Source: Siphonodentalium dalli (taxonomy: Eukaryota; Mollusca; Scaphopoda; Gadilida; Siphonodentaliidae). From it: 64,000 bases of DNA. The translations under genes and the position numbers were made by a program. Positions 47,046-59,026 of the stretch are shown here, piece by piece. Positions within the stretch are counted from its first letter, which is position 1, and every line of letters starts with the position of its first letter. Under the pieces are notes generated by a model. That model was not told the origin of the DNA and made no database searches. It saw only the letters and a program-made list of their open reading frames with translations. The stretch lies in assembly GCA_032622095.1 (NCBI GenBank), contig CP136066.1, forward strand, positions 94,015,319 through 94,079,318, written 5' to 3'.

Positions 47046-48420
47046 AAAAAAAATATTTTTCTCAAATTGTAATGTCGCTGAATTTTGCAAACCCATACAA
47101 GTCGAGGAGAGAATATTGTTTGTCTCTATGTACCGTATATTTCAAGATTATATATTTTAAAAGTATTATATGCGTGGGTTATTGTATAAACGAACACACA
47201 GAGCCGTCTTGATTCTGGATATAGGTTTTCAATGATTCGCGCTTGCAGCTATACAGCCATTGTTGGAATATTATCAAATATGTACTCAAACGTTCCCTTT
47301 ATAGGAATCAAGGAGCTAAATGTGTTCTAGAGTCGGGGAGCGAGTGCACCGTGTATTTGCTAAAGGTGAAGGTAACTGAAGAATGACCCTCACCTGATAC
47401 ATGCGACACGTAGTATGACATCGCGTTTATTTGATTTGTATATCATATCTAAATAATTTAAACTGGTGAATTAATGGGGGAATGGATTTTTGTCAGCGGG
47501 AAATTTATTTAACTAGTTGCTGTAGTTATGGGGTTTTCAAGATCAAATTTGGCTGTGGGACAGCCCTGTCGTACACTTGGGGATTTATTTTTAAAAGTAA
47601 ATACATGACCTATGATTTTTCTTGTATTTTCGTGACCAACTGGTGTCAATCTAGCTGGGTAAACAGCACTGGTATGGCATGCAGGCTTAAATTCAGTGAA
47701 TTTGGCCGAAACGTTAACACTGTCGCATATGGGAAACCATTTAGTTCAGTGATTCCTATAAAATGGCATTGTCTCAGTGGAATCATTCAGACTTGATAAA
47801 AACTTCTAAAATCATGAAAATAAAAATAAAAAAAGTATCGTTTTTAAACGGACGCGGCTCGTTCTATATAACCTCAAAATTAAGTATAATTTGGTAAGAG
47901 GTATCTCAAAACATATCTTCTCGAAAGATTTCTTATCAAACTCGTCGATATAGCACTATTTTAAAAACGTGTTTTGTTTCTTACGTTTTTCGGAAAATGT
48001 GTCGATTACATTTTTTATAAAGGGGTACTGTACTCAAATGTTGTTGGTTTCTATAGTCTCTGAGTCGTGGAATAAGGTAATCAGATTTCCATTATTTGAA
48101 AGTCTGTTGAGTACAAAGTTATGTTACGGAGGGCAGATTAGCCGGAATGCGAAAATACCAATTGTCGTTGTCGTGAAATTTTTGGATAGTTTTCAAGCAA
48201 ATGTATCCAATAAATGTTATATTATATGCATACTAGTGAACTAGTCCCATATACTCATTTAAGTATTTGACTCTTTGTGTAATATCACTATAGTCAGTGA
48301 GTGGCTTGAGTTTACGCCCCGTATCAACATAATTGTTTACACGATCATGTGGCCACGCGTTGCCCAATCCACTATCCGTGAATTATTTTTGATTACGTCT
48401 TGTACACGGAAATTCGTAAT
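47046..48420. other. AT-rich non-coding stretch
   Basis: Frames of 78-104 codons here have no recognisable domain and AT-rich composition; treated as chance. Confidence 0.4.
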
Positions 48421-48447
48421 TTAATTTATGGCTCCGGTTACGTAGCG

Positions 48448-48666
48448 ATTCTCCGAAGACCCATAACTCCGAAGGTCCGATTCTCCGAAGGTCCGATTCT
48501 CCGACGCCCCGATTCTCCGAAAGCCCATAACTCCGAAGTCCCGATTCTCCGAAATCCCATAACTCCGAAGATCCATAACTCCGAAAGCCCATAACTCCGA
48601 AGGCATATAACTCCGAACACCCATAACTCCGAAGGTCTATAACTCCGAAGGGCCGATTCTCCGAAG
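48448..48666. repeat. 16-bp minisatellite, left arm (14 units, two unit types)
   Basis: Units are nnCCATAACTCCGAAG (type A) and nnCCGATTCTCCGAAG (type B). Order from the left: B A B B B A B A A A A A A B. The length of 16 bp is not a multiple of three and the units differ by point changes, so it is not coding. Confidence 0.9.
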
Positions 48667-49340
48667 ATTATGTTTTATCGCTTATTAAATATTGTACAGT
48701 CCAGTGGTGGAGTCAATGGGGCCCTAGGGAAGACCGCCTCCCAAAAAACATGTCAAATGTCATGTAAACGTCCGGAAATCCCTCCTAGGCATTCAAATAT
48801 TCACAGTGTTCCTGCCCAGGGGAGCCCCCGGACCAACGATTGTGGGCGACCCCTCCCATGCATGCTGCGCTCCCCAAATCAGGCCTTCGTGATATGCTTT
48901 CGGCATATCATATGCATGATATATCCCCCACATATTCCCCACATATGCTAATTAATGTGCACCCCTAAATGGGAACCCTGGCTCCGCCACTGGTGTGCAC
49001 CGGGTATATTATAACGAAACGATGCAAGAATGTCAGAGTAGCCTAACATGCACAGGGGCGAACGGGGGCCAAAGGGTCAGAACTCGCCCTTTTTTCTGGC
49101 GACTTAAAATACTTCAAAGAAATGGCGGGCCAGGATTCCCATTTAGGTGGGGGCAGTAGGAAAAGTTTGAATATTTTGATGCCCCATGAACGATTTCCGG
49201 ACGTTTACATGACATTGGACATGTTTTGGTAGGGGCCCACAAGTAGAGGTTTAATGGGGGCAGTGGGAATTTTGGGACCCCTTGGCTTCGCCACTGGACT
49301 GTACACTATTTAGTAAACGATAATACCCCGATAAAACAAA

Positions 49341-49630
49341 ATCTTCGGAGAATCGGACCTTCGGAGAATCGGACCTTCGGAGTTATGGGCCGTCGGAGAA
49401 TCGGGCCTTCGGAGTTATGGGTCTTCGGAGAATCGGCCCTTCGGAGTTATAGGTCTTCGGAGTTATAGGTCTTCGGAGAATCGGCTCTTCGGAGTTATGG
49501 GCTTTCGGAGAATCGGATCTTCGGAGTTATGGGCCGTCGGAGAATCGGGTCTTCGGAGTTGTGGGTCGTCGGAGAATCGGGTCTTCGGAGTTGTGGGCAT
49601 TCGTAGTAATAGGTCTTCGGAGAATCGGTC
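49341..49630. repeat. 16-bp minisatellite, right arm (18 units, inverted)
   Basis: Reverse complement of the left array. Read from the right edge inwards the order is B A A B A B A B A B A A B A B A B B. Unit number and order differ from the left arm, so the arms have evolved separately. Confidence 0.9.
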
Positions 49631-49658
49631 TGACACCATGGCTCCAGCCATAAATTAA

Positions 49659-50410
49659 ATTTATTTCAATTTATTAACTTGATTTTAAGATAACCTATTA
49701 ACCTGAACGTTTACAGAATACATCTTCGACTCAAAGTACTTAGTTTTCTATATATTATCGATATTATATCGTTGTTACCACCGGGAATTTATTGAAAATG
49801 GCCTATAGTACCCCTTTAAATCAGCGGGCGCGTAATACAAATAAGCGAGATCTCAGATTTTGGTTGTCGGGTCGGCTCTGTTGGCAGAATGGAGGGTGCA
49901 GTACTTCGCTGGAATTTCTGCCGGTCTCCTGCTATGGGACCACCAGAGTGGTTGAACCCAGCGAGTGGAAGATGCCCTTCAGGACGCCGACGGGATGATG
50001 CCAGGAGAAGACAGGAGCTGCTGGATAAAAGTTACCAGGACATCCGGACGACTTCCAGCTGGCCTTCTTCTCCTTGGATTTCACTACACCATCACGTCAG
50101 CCATCCCTATGGAGTAGCCCGGACTCCAGATACCATCTAGCAGGAGTCCACCATCACCGTCACCGACGAGGCAACAACACCTGCTGTGGCACTGCAGCTA
50201 CCACCAACCTACAGTGTTACAGGGGACTAAACACCCCCTCTCTGGATATCAGCGACGGAAACAGAAGAAGAAATTTGCTTTAAAAAATGCTTATTCCTCT
50301 CCCCCCCCCCCTTTTTGTATGATTTTAAATATAGGCTAAAGAATGAGGGGTTAGGGGTTTCGGCCCTTTCGAGAATCCCGGGGTTAGCCCCCTAAACACT
50401 CTATAAAAAA
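49659..50410. other. No clear gene; coding-like patch at 49,880-50,280
   Basis: The patch is GC-richer and open on the plus strand in overlapping frames (e.g. MEGAVLRWNFCRSPAMGPPE, and ESTITVTDEATTPAVALQLP further on), with stops between. It may be an old exon or retroelement piece. No domain recognised. Confidence 0.25.
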
Positions 50411-50656
50411 AAGTCGCGGCCCTATTGGATTCATCCAGCTCCGTTCCGTGGTTTCAGAGATTCTTCCAGCCCCGGCTCCTTGGTTTTAGTGCTATACATG
50501 TCAAAGTTCCGGAGTAGCATTTCCATATATGGGGCTTTTGAATTATTCGTGATTCCATATATGGAATGCTACTCCAGAACTTTGACCTGTATATCACTAA
50601 AACCACGGAACCGGACCTGGTGGATCCAATATCACCGCGAGTTAGTGACAGGGCGT
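50411..50656. mobile_element. Foldback MITE family D, copy 2
   Basis: AAGTCGCGGCC at the left and the diverged GTTAGTGACAGGGCGT at the right match the ends of 32,794-33,006. Inner arms GTGGTTTTAGTGCTATACAT / TATATCACTAAAACCAC and GGAGTAGCATTTCC / GGAATGCTACTCC surround CCATATATGG. Somewhat longer than copy 1. Confidence 0.75.
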
Positions 50657-51002
50657 ATATGGACCCGCGTAGACCATGGGATGGACATCTATCGTCTCTC
50701 CGCAACTTGTATGGTATCAGGTTATTGTGTTGATTATGATGACGAGAAAGCAATGCGTGAAGAGAGAGTTTCCAGTTAAGATAACGAAATATACTTTTTC
50801 AGGATATATATAGTTGCGCATTATTCCGCTTCCCATTCCGGAAATTCCATGAATACAAATGGCATAGCAAGTGGTCGGACCCGAACATTACATGTTCGAC
50901 GTCATCTTTGTATGACGTCAATCAGTGCTGCAATACGTTTTTCTGGAACATATAATGTTTGTATTTCAGGTATATATACATTTTATCGACATATTTCGAT
51001 GC
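50657..51002. other. Non-coding stretch
   Basis: No gene recognised. Confidence 0.4.
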
Positions 51003-51306
51003 ATGCCGGGTGGCTCGGTGGCTCAGTCGGTTAGGGATACAACTCCGAGCCGTATCGCCCTCCAGCGCTGGCGATCAGGGTTCAAATACACATGTTTCCA
51101 TCGTGGACTTTGTAACTCGTTATATATGGTGAGTTGCCAGTTAATCGCCGATGGCTGGTGGTTTATCGCGCATGGTCAACGAGTTTATCAGCCATTGAAA
51201 TCACTGTTATATTAGCCGTAAGTATGCGGATTTCCTCCACCACTAAAAATGGCAATGTCGTGATATGGCCTTAGTTGCAAAATTATAAACCCCAATCAAT
51301 CAATCA
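51003..51306 (+). mobile_element. tRNA-derived SINE with (AATC)n tail
   Basis: The head has pol III promoter boxes: TGGCTCAGTCGG (A box, 51,019-51,030) and GGTTCAAATAC (B box, 51,079-51,089). A unique body follows (GCGGATTTCCTCCACCACTA, GTCGTGATATGGCC) and a tail of AATC repeats (51,293-51,306). TCGATGC occurs immediately before and after (50,996-51,002 and 51,307-51,313), a plausible target duplication. No proper acceptor stem forms, so it is a SINE and not a tRNA gene. Confidence 0.8.
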
Positions 51307-51822
51307 TCGATGCCGGGAAAAATTCAAAAGCGAATATTATAAATGTTGATTTTATAGCGCAAATCACCATGATGGGTCGCAGCGTCATGTGATCTATATT
51401 CAGACTAATCACGTAGTGTGAACTTCCGATTGCTGGCCAAATTATATATCGACCTAATTCTTTTGACACGATTGTATCTCGAGTTTTGCTTAATATCCGG
51501 TTATGTTCAGGCAGTTCTTTATATCTGTTTCTTAAATCGATGACCATCGTGGCATTCGATTGATCATTTTGATGTCCGGGTGACCCGAGTGATCAAAAAT
51601 ACAACAGCGGGAGTCAATTCGGTGACAAAAATCAATGACGGTTGTTGATTTCAACAATTGTTCTCATGTCGGAATTAATAAGTGGCGAGAAGATGAACCG
51701 GCGATTCGCAGGTGGACTAATAAGTTTTTATATAAGGTCGATATTTGACTCAGTTCAAGTTTCATGTATACACGTAAAACGAGTCACTGATTGTACTTGC
51801 ATGGAGGTCAAGATGTTGGTTA
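51307..51822. other. Non-coding stretch
   Basis: No gene recognised. Confidence 0.4.
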
Positions 51823-52293
51823 AAGGTACTCAACCCGATAAAACTCCTCTCAATTACTATTTCAATGGCTTCGGGGGTCAAAAATATTTGATTCGAGTCG
51901 AGGAAGTCACCCATCAAAGCTCAGAATTGTTAGATATCGATTTTAGAAATCTATTATTTTTCATTATCGGGAATACTATCTGGCCCAGAACTCAGTCAAA
52001 ATTGCGTTAAAATTACCACTTGATTTTAGAGTTATTCATCCTTGTCTGTTTGAATAGATTTGGAGTACACATCCAGAGCAGATTACGGCAGTTATTAGTA
52101 CTCATCTCGAGAACATAACAAATTTGAAAAATCAATATCTAATAACTCTGAGCTTTGTTTGATGGGTTCCTCGACTCGAATCAAATATTTTTTACCCCCA
52201 AAGCCAAAGAAATAGTAATATAGGACCCTCTGATCGGATTGTTGTTGTTGGAATCTGTTGAGATGGGGACCCTCTTTACGGGTTGAGTACCTT
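51823..52293. mobile_element. MITE family C, complete 471-bp copy
   Basis: Ends AAGGTACTCAACCCG and CGGGTTGAGTACCTT are perfect inverted repeats flanked by TA. Further in, TATTTGATTCGAGTCGAGGA and CATCAAAGCTCAGA are inverted at 52,150-52,195. Other copies are at 32,385-32,643 and 54,923-55,314. TA flanks suggest a Tc1/mariner-type mobiliser. No coding capacity. Confidence 0.85.
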
Positions 52294-53549
52294 TAAATTA
52301 TGCCAGATTAAGTGGAATGAGATTTAGATTGGATATAACGTGCGTCAAAATTCGCCCATCCCCGAGTCAGAATTTTTTTTAACTTCCTACTGATATCTCA
52401 ATACTTCCAACTGTTGTAAATGTTAAACCTGACATCTCTTATGGTTGGAGTGTTTCCAACTGATTGCGATGATTTCAGTGACTTCCGTGAATTGTCCAAC
52501 AAGTGTGCTTGGAGTTTGAGTTTGAGTGTACTTGAGCGAATATTGTTGGCACTTGTTGGAAATTGTTGATTGTTGATTTTCCAACAATTAATTAGTGGAG
52601 AATTTGTAGTTTTTAGACCAACATATTTTCCTATTATTAGTTAAAAAAAATGGACTGAAATGGCTATCAGAAACTGTTGCAAATTTTCCAACCTTTGGTG
52701 GGGTGTCGGGTCTCAAAATTTCCAACAATTGGAAAGCTTGATGCCAGTCTGGATGCTAGGATTTAGCAAATTTCATGTTCAGATTTCACAAATTTCTCAC
52801 AACGGACCGAACCATGGTCGATCCGGTGTATCCCGGTCCCCCCCAGTGGCCAGTCAGAAACTGATAATTAATTTAAGTAAAAACAAATCGGGGTGAATTT
52901 GCATGGCGTTAGACCACTGGATATTAGGATTGTTCAGGATCAGGATCTACACATTTTCTTGTACTGCATGGTCGACCCAGTGGATTGTGCCCACCCCGCG
53001 ACTAGTGAAAAAAAGAGAATATGCTTCCACCCATGTGGTTATGAGGGACCAGTTGGGAAAATATCAAGGCCCAACGGGGGATGGGTGAACATGGAATTAC
53101 ACGCAAACTTGTGAATTTGATATGGCCCAAGGGGTGTAGTTAGAAATTCGAAGGTGAACACCCATCCTAATGCGGATACCATCTATACCCACGTCCCTGC
53201 AATGGGTCGAGACTGCGTCTGTAGCACTATCTACTCACTCAGTTAACCACAACCTGTCATTAATGCAGTGAATATAGTTGTTAGTGAAAAGATCGGCAAT
53301 TTGAACATAAAACCTGGCTTAAAATGACAACTTTATCAATGACATTTGCCCAAGAAATCTTGCAATAAATAGGTTAACGCATAGCTGACTGGAACTTCAT
53401 GGAATTCATAAACCTTTGAGTGTGAAAATCGTAGTGAAAGGTTACCGGTCAATGGGACACATCTACCCGTTCCAAATGGCTATCGCTTTATGTGCTGCAT
53501 TGAAAGTACCCAAGTGACGGTGACGATGTTCACCGATTTACCCGTACCC
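52294..53549. other. Non-coding stretch
   Basis: No gene recognised. 52,440-52,740 is enriched in TTTCCAACAATT / GTTGGAAA motifs, distantly like 370-470. Confidence 0.35.
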
Positions 53550-54050
53550 GTTCCCGTCGGACGGGTATCCACAGTGTATAAACCGTACAAACATTAAATC
53601 GGAAGTTGTTTTCGAAAAGACGAAAAATGCTATTTTTAGAACGTAAATGTGACAGAAATATCACAACAACACCACAAAATCCAGGTTTCAGACGGACACA
53701 CGGTTGCACCACATCTATAAACGTAATTATATATTGTACATACACAATTGCCTATCGTATACATACGCGGGCTCCATTTGAGCGAAAGACTCTGTTTAAT
53801 AGATAAAAACGGCCTTTGATCACTTCAGAAAATAATTTTCTCGCAAAAATTCCCTCTTCAAATGTCATTTTAACACATATCCAGCATATGTCGGAAATCC
53901 CACTATATTGCAACGAAAAGACCGTTATGTGTGTAACATATATGGACATGCCCTTGGCTCGAATGTATTCAAAATTTGAACGTAGAGAGTATTTATTTGG
54001 ACACCCCGCATTCAGTCTATGTACGCCTAGTCGTTTAAGTTGATGATCAC
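53550..54050 (-). repeat. Inverted partial copy of the 57-58 kb duplicated unit
   Basis: Read on the minus strand it aligns with about 57,000-57,470, with shared blocks such as GAGAGTATTTATTTGGACAC (plus strand), GGCCGTTTTTATCTATTAAA and TTTATAGATGTGGT. Divergence is modest, with small indels. Confidence 0.8.
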
Positions 54051-54349
54051 TAGTTGCCAAAAATATGTACGCCAAGTTGTGATGATGGGATTTGTGTGCA
54101 AAGACGAACCCATGAATTAGGTTTCCATATTAGAGATACTCGACCTACCGATGGTCATTATTAACCTTCAATCACAAGAAGAAGGCACTTTTCCGCTCCA
54201 CATTCGTTTTCCGATTCTAGGATAGGGACCCACCCCATCCAAACTGCTTCAAATGACTATTTTACTCAGTTTTCCTGATCTATCTTTTCCTATCAACGTT
54301 CCTTATCATGATTATAGAAGCATTCCTACTTTTATATACCAACAACTCT

Positions 54350-54830
54350 GTAAATTTTCAAAACAATTCTCCAATAAATGTGTGCTGTGTGGTATGCTGA
54401 TGGATTGACATTTTAAATCCAAGATGGCTGCAGGTGCCCATGTTTGTTTTAAACAAATTTTGGGGAACAATGGAGGCTCCCATTTAGAGGTCACGTCGAA
54501 GATCCATGTGGAATTCGGTGACGATTTGATGAGAAATGTGACCTGTAAAGTGTGCTAAAGGATTTGGTCATACAAAGAGTAAAAATCCAAGATGGCCAAA
54601 ATGGCAGCCATTTATATTACAAAATTTGGAAACAATCGAAGGTACCCATCGAGAGGTCACAACGAAGATCCATATAAAGGTTGGTGATGATCGGATGAGG
54701 GATAAGCTCTGCATGGTGTGTTAAAGGATTTAGTGATGCAATGAGTAAAATGCAAGATGGCTTCCAGTGGCCATATTTTTCATAAAAAAAGTCATTCAAA
54801 TTCAGCTCCCATTTATAGGTGATCCTCGAC
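54350..54830 (+). mobile_element. Diverged fragment of the 161-bp family
   Basis: About three partial monomers with ATTTTAAATCCAAGATGGCT, AAAGAGTAAAAATCC and TTAGTGATGCAATGAGTAAA. Resembles the diverged copy at 26.3 kb more than the array. Confidence 0.65.
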
Positions 54831-54922
54831 CCATATCGTTGAAATCGGTCAAAGTTTGTTTTAACACATTTGTTTTAATTTTATTACAGATTTTTAATAG
54901 TCTATTTTTATTTGAAGAGTTA

Positions 54923-55314
54923 AAGGTGCTCAATCCGAAATGTCTATTTCCTTGGCATCGGCGGTAAAAGATATTTGATCCGAGTCGAGGAACCGACACA
55001 TCAAAGCTCAGAGTTATCAGATCTCGATGTTTGAATTCTATTATTTTAATTTTAGGTGGCCCAGTAAATAGTCGACGAGAAGACTTCTCTGAACAACTTG
55101 CGGATGAAGATGGATAACTCTAAAATCAAGTGACATTTTTTGTGTCAGATATTTGACAATAACATGTTTTGGGCAATTGTATACTATAGTTGACTGTGAT
55201 TAACAATATTTTTGGGCAATTACTCGATTCTTATAACTGAAGCGGCATTTAAAAAAAAAATGTTGTTGTTGGAATCTGATGATATGGGGACCATCGAATC
55301 GGCTAGAGTACCTT
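54923..55314. mobile_element. MITE family C, third copy (392 bp)
   Basis: Starts AAGGTGCTCAATCCG after TA and ends GCTAGAGTACCTT before TA. The inner block TTGATCCGAGTCGAGGAAC matches 51.9 kb, and its right half matches 32,385-32,643. Confidence 0.8.
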
Positions 55315-55916
55315 TACGTGAAGAGTTTACATTTATTTGAAGAATCTATTATTGTGTTATGTTTTCATTTACATCAGGTTGATTAAATGATTTTTAATAG
55401 AACTATTTAAATATGAGCCTTTCCATGCCAATGTGCAATTATAGATCCTTGGTGAAAACATTTAGCAAGCTAACATTTTTAATACCCCTTGGTGTCATTC
55501 CTCATTATTAACTGCTGGTGAATTCAACCCCCCAAGAGTTAAGTGCATACATATTACATAATAGAAACATTCTTAGAACCTTTTGTCCAATTATTTTAAA
55601 GAAAAATGACTCTAGGAAAAAAATTACAGGGCCAGGAAAAATGTGTAAGCATGGCTGCAGAACCAACCACCACCCCATCTAGTGTTCGGAAAACAATTGC
55701 AGACCCCACCCTGACGTATACACAATTCCATCACAGAATACAACATATTTCCTCAACCCCCAAATACAGTTTTGTTACATGCGGAGTCGAATAAAAGTAG
55801 CTAAGTGTTAATCGGAATACCTTGTTTGATTCAGGCAGAGTCTATAAGTTCAATGAAGTGACATTTCGAAGACATAGTTATGTTTAAGTGCAGGGGCACC
55901 GGAAGCATCCAAGGCC
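55315..55916. other. Non-coding stretch
   Basis: A 62-codon frame at 55,606-55,794 has no recognisable feature. Nothing else seen. Confidence 0.35.
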
Positions 55917-55918
55917 AT

Positions 55919-55949
<31 letters not shown>
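55919..55949. repeat. ~31-base G homopolymer
   Basis: An almost uninterrupted G run between CCATGG and TGCAGAGCC. A second G run (about 12) is at 56,158-56,169. Length may be uncertain because such runs sequence poorly. Confidence 0.85.
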
Positions 55950-55950
<1 letters not shown>

Positions 55951-56960
55951 GCAGAGCCTACAAAAAGGGCACTTTTCCGCAAAAAAGGGCATTTTCTCCG
56001 CAAACTCGGGGAAATAACCATAAATTCATTGTGACAAAAATCCCTATTTTAGGTTGCGCAGGAATCGTACAGTAATGATATGTTCCGTTCGACCCACTTA
56101 AACAGTGGCGCCGGAAGAGGGGGCAGAGGGGACAGCTGACCCCCTGCCATTGCCCAGGGGGGGGGGGGGCGAGCGGGGGCAGGACTTGCCCTTTTTCTGG
56201 AGACAGAAAATGCTTTTTGTGTGTTGAATCTCGTGTTTTTATAGCAAAATGTGACTTTTTTGGTCCAAATACCACCAATTTCACAAGGAATATTAATTTT
56301 TTTGTCAATTTTATCACAAAACGGCCATAAAAACCGACAAATACCATTAAAATAAGCACCTTGACAATCGTTATGTTTGAAGTGTCAAAAATAAACGCAC
56401 CAAACGGCACCTGCTGGGCGCAAAAATACTACAGCCACAGTCAAAACACAGTGTAGCAACACAATGCAGTCAACTAGCTATAGGTTAACCCTCACAAACA
56501 ATGCTCTTGCCCTTGAGTTCAATGCCATCAGCATATAAGATCCCACTGCTGCGACCCAATGTATAAGCACGGCCATACAATGTATGAACAGGAATATCAT
56601 TCACCATCCTTATTATGTTTTTTATTGTTTTTAAACAATTCCTACATATATTTTAAAAGCTGTGTGCAAAAATTCATTTAGTATAGAAATGGTTAAACAC
56701 CACTCAAGTCTATATAGGCCCACCATATGAGTGAAGCAATCCCCCCAGTAACTCATAATTCCCTTTTTTGAACATGGAAATGGTATAGATCTAAAGGATA
56801 TCTCTTTTTTATAAAATATATTTTTGGGCCCGGGGCAGGGATGCTGATAATTTTAGATAGCATTTCCCCCTTCTTTCAAGTCAATAAGTACACCATATGA
56901 GGGAAGCAAGCCCCCTCTCATTAACCCCTAATTGCTTTTTTATGGTCATGGAACTGGTAT
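55950..56960. repeat. Repeat-derived stretch with two CGCCGGAAG-type ends
   Basis: CAGGGGCACCGGAAG (about 55,890) and CAGTGGCGCCGGAAGAGG (about 56,104) look like ends of a family related to the CCAGTGG..CCACTGG element within 48.7-49.3 kb, followed in both by a GGACTTGCCCTTTTTCTGG-like block (compare 49,080-49,100). The long minus-strand frame across it runs through these repeats and is not a gene. Confidence 0.45.
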
Positions 56961-58082
56961 GATATCTGTGCAGGAACAACTGGTATTGTCGTCGTACACA
57001 ACTAGGCGTACATAGACTGACGAGTGGGGTGTCCAAATAAATACTCTCTACTTTCAAATTGTGAATACACTCAGGCCAAGGGCATGTCCATTTATGTTAC
57101 ACGCATAACGGCCTTTCCGTTGCAATATAGTGGGATTTCCGACAGATGCTGGATATGTGTTAAAATGTCAAATGACATTTGAAGAGGGAAGTTTTGCGAG
57201 AAAATTATTTTCTGAAGTGATCAAAGGCCGTTTTTATCTATTAAACAGAGTCTTTCGCTCAAATGGAGCCCGCTTACGATCGGCAAATGTGTATGTACAA
57301 TATATAATTACGTTTATAGATGTGGTCCAACCGTGTGTCCGTCTGAAACCTGGATTTTGTGGTGTTGTTGTGATATTTCTGTCACATTTACGTTCTAAAA
57401 ATAGCATTTTTCGTCTTTTCGAAAACAACTTCCGATTTAATGTTTGTACGGTTTATAAACTGTGGTATCGCAAACTCGCTAATGGATGGATTTTGACGAA
57501 ACTTTACGCAAATGCTTAGTGGTATACCTGTGCGAGGCACCGTCCTGTGGGTTATGTTATGGCCGGTTGAGCACGAATTGAATGCAAGATGGTGCTTTTC
57601 AAAAGTTGAAAAACACTGACGTAGAGTGGAGTCGTTCTATTGTTCGCACAAGTTGTTACTGGCTGTAAATGTGGTCCAAAAGTGACACTGTGAGTCCACA
57701 TGTCCACTATAACATGCGTGTCATCTTCGGGACACAATGTGCCCGCTGCATGCCCAGAACATATACAGTCTAATCACATTCCTTTGGAATGACACCTTGA
57801 ACTTATTGAAATCAGTTTCTTTAAAGCCATTTTCAGTAAACCATGTTTCCCATCATGTAGGCCATTGGGGTACTAACAGATAAGGATGTTCCAAGCCCGT
57901 GCGAGAAGTGGGGGACCAAGGAATAGCCGAATGACTGTGGTCACGCGTCCTGTGTTTTTGCAACTCTTGAAAGTACACCTCTTCCGTTAAATTCGTGGTC
58001 ACTCAGCCATATCTCAACTCACATCACAATGCTTAGCACACTTGGTGTCTCTGGTACCACAAATCATTGTGGAAAGTTTCAT
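56961..58082 (+). repeat. 1,122-bp tandem duplication, unit 1
   Basis: Begins GATATCTGTGCAGGAACAAC and ends GTGGAAAGTTTCAT; the same start recurs at 58,083. It contains a 129-codon open frame (57,130-57,519) that is also recognisable, with breaks, in the inverted copy at 53.6-54.0 kb. No domain is recognised in it. Confidence 0.9.
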
Positions 58083-59026
58083 GATATCTGTGCAGGAACA
58101 ACTGGTATTGTCGTCGTACACAACTAGGCGTACATAGACTGAATACTCTCTACTTTCAAATTGTGAATACACTCAGGCCAAGGGCATGTCCATTTATGTT
58201 ACACGCATAACGGCCTTTCCGTTGCAATATAGTGGGATTTCCGACAGATGCTGGATATGTGTTAAAATGTCAAATGGCATTTGAAGAGGGAAGTTTTGCG
58301 AGAAAATTATTTTCTGAAGTGATCAAAGGCCGTTTTTATCTATTAAACAGAGTCTTTCGTCTTTTCGAAAACAACTTCCGATTTAATGTTTGTACGGTTT
58401 ATAAACTGTGGTATCGCAAACTCGCTAATGGATGGATTTTGACGAAACTTTACGCAAATGCTTAGTGGTATACCTGTGCGAGGCACCGTTCTGTGGGTTA
58501 TGTTATGGCCGGTTGAGCACGAATTGAATGCAAGATGGTGCTTTTCAAAAGTTGAAAAACACTGACGTAGAGTGGAGTCGTTCTATTGTTCGCACAAGTT
58601 GTTACTGGCTGTAAATGTGGTCCAAAAGTGACACTGTGAGTCCACATGTCCACTATAACATGCGTGTCATCTTCGGGACACAATGTGCCCGCTGCATGCC
58701 CAGAACATACAGTCTAATCACATTCCTTTGGAATGACACCTTGAACTTATTGAAATCAGTTTCTTTAAAGCCATTTTCAGTAAACCATGTTTCCCATCAT
58801 GTAGGCCATTGGGGTACTAACAGATAAGGATGTTCCAAGCCCGTGCGAGAAGTGGGGGACCAAGGAATAGCCGAATGACTGTGGTCACGCGTCCTGTGTT
58901 TTTGCAACTCTTGAAAGTACACCTCTTCCGTTAAATTCGTGCTCACTCAGCCATATCTCAACTCACATCACAATGCTTAGCACACTTGGTGTCTCTGGTA
59001 CCACAAATCATTGTGGAAAGTTTCAT
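58083..59026 (+). repeat. Tandem duplication, unit 2 (944 bp, two deletions)
   Basis: Nearly identical to unit 1 apart from a 20-bp deletion (after ACATAGACTGA), a 156-bp deletion at a TTTCG microhomology near 58,358, and a 2-bp loss near 58,708. The high identity elsewhere shows the duplication is young. Confidence 0.9.

Larger units (their letters stand above)
48425..49654. mobile_element. TTAA-flanked foldback element with 16-bp repeat arms
   Basis: TTAA lies at both edges (48,421-48,424 and 49,655-49,658), followed inwards by TTTATGGCT in inverted orientation. Each arm is then an array of 16-bp units, the right array being the reverse complement of the left. The inner part is also inverted (48,690-48,790 against 49,180-49,320, e.g. 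GGACGTTTACATGACATT) and includes CCAGTGGTGGAGTC / CTTCGCCACTGG ends of another repeat. TTAA suggests piggyBac-like insertion, but the ends lack CCC. Confidence 0.7.

Noticed and set aside
48383-48624. Repeat peptides (SELW, FGESG) on the minus strand
   Set aside because: Produced by a 16-bp repeat read in all three frames; not a protein repeat.
51003-51095. tRNA gene
   Set aside because: A and B boxes are present, but no acceptor or anticodon stem pairs; the body and AATC tail identify a SINE.
55958-56410. 150-codon minus-strand frame
   Set aside because: It spans two repeat ends and G tracts; no domain, and similar sequence occurs in the repeat near 49.1 kb.
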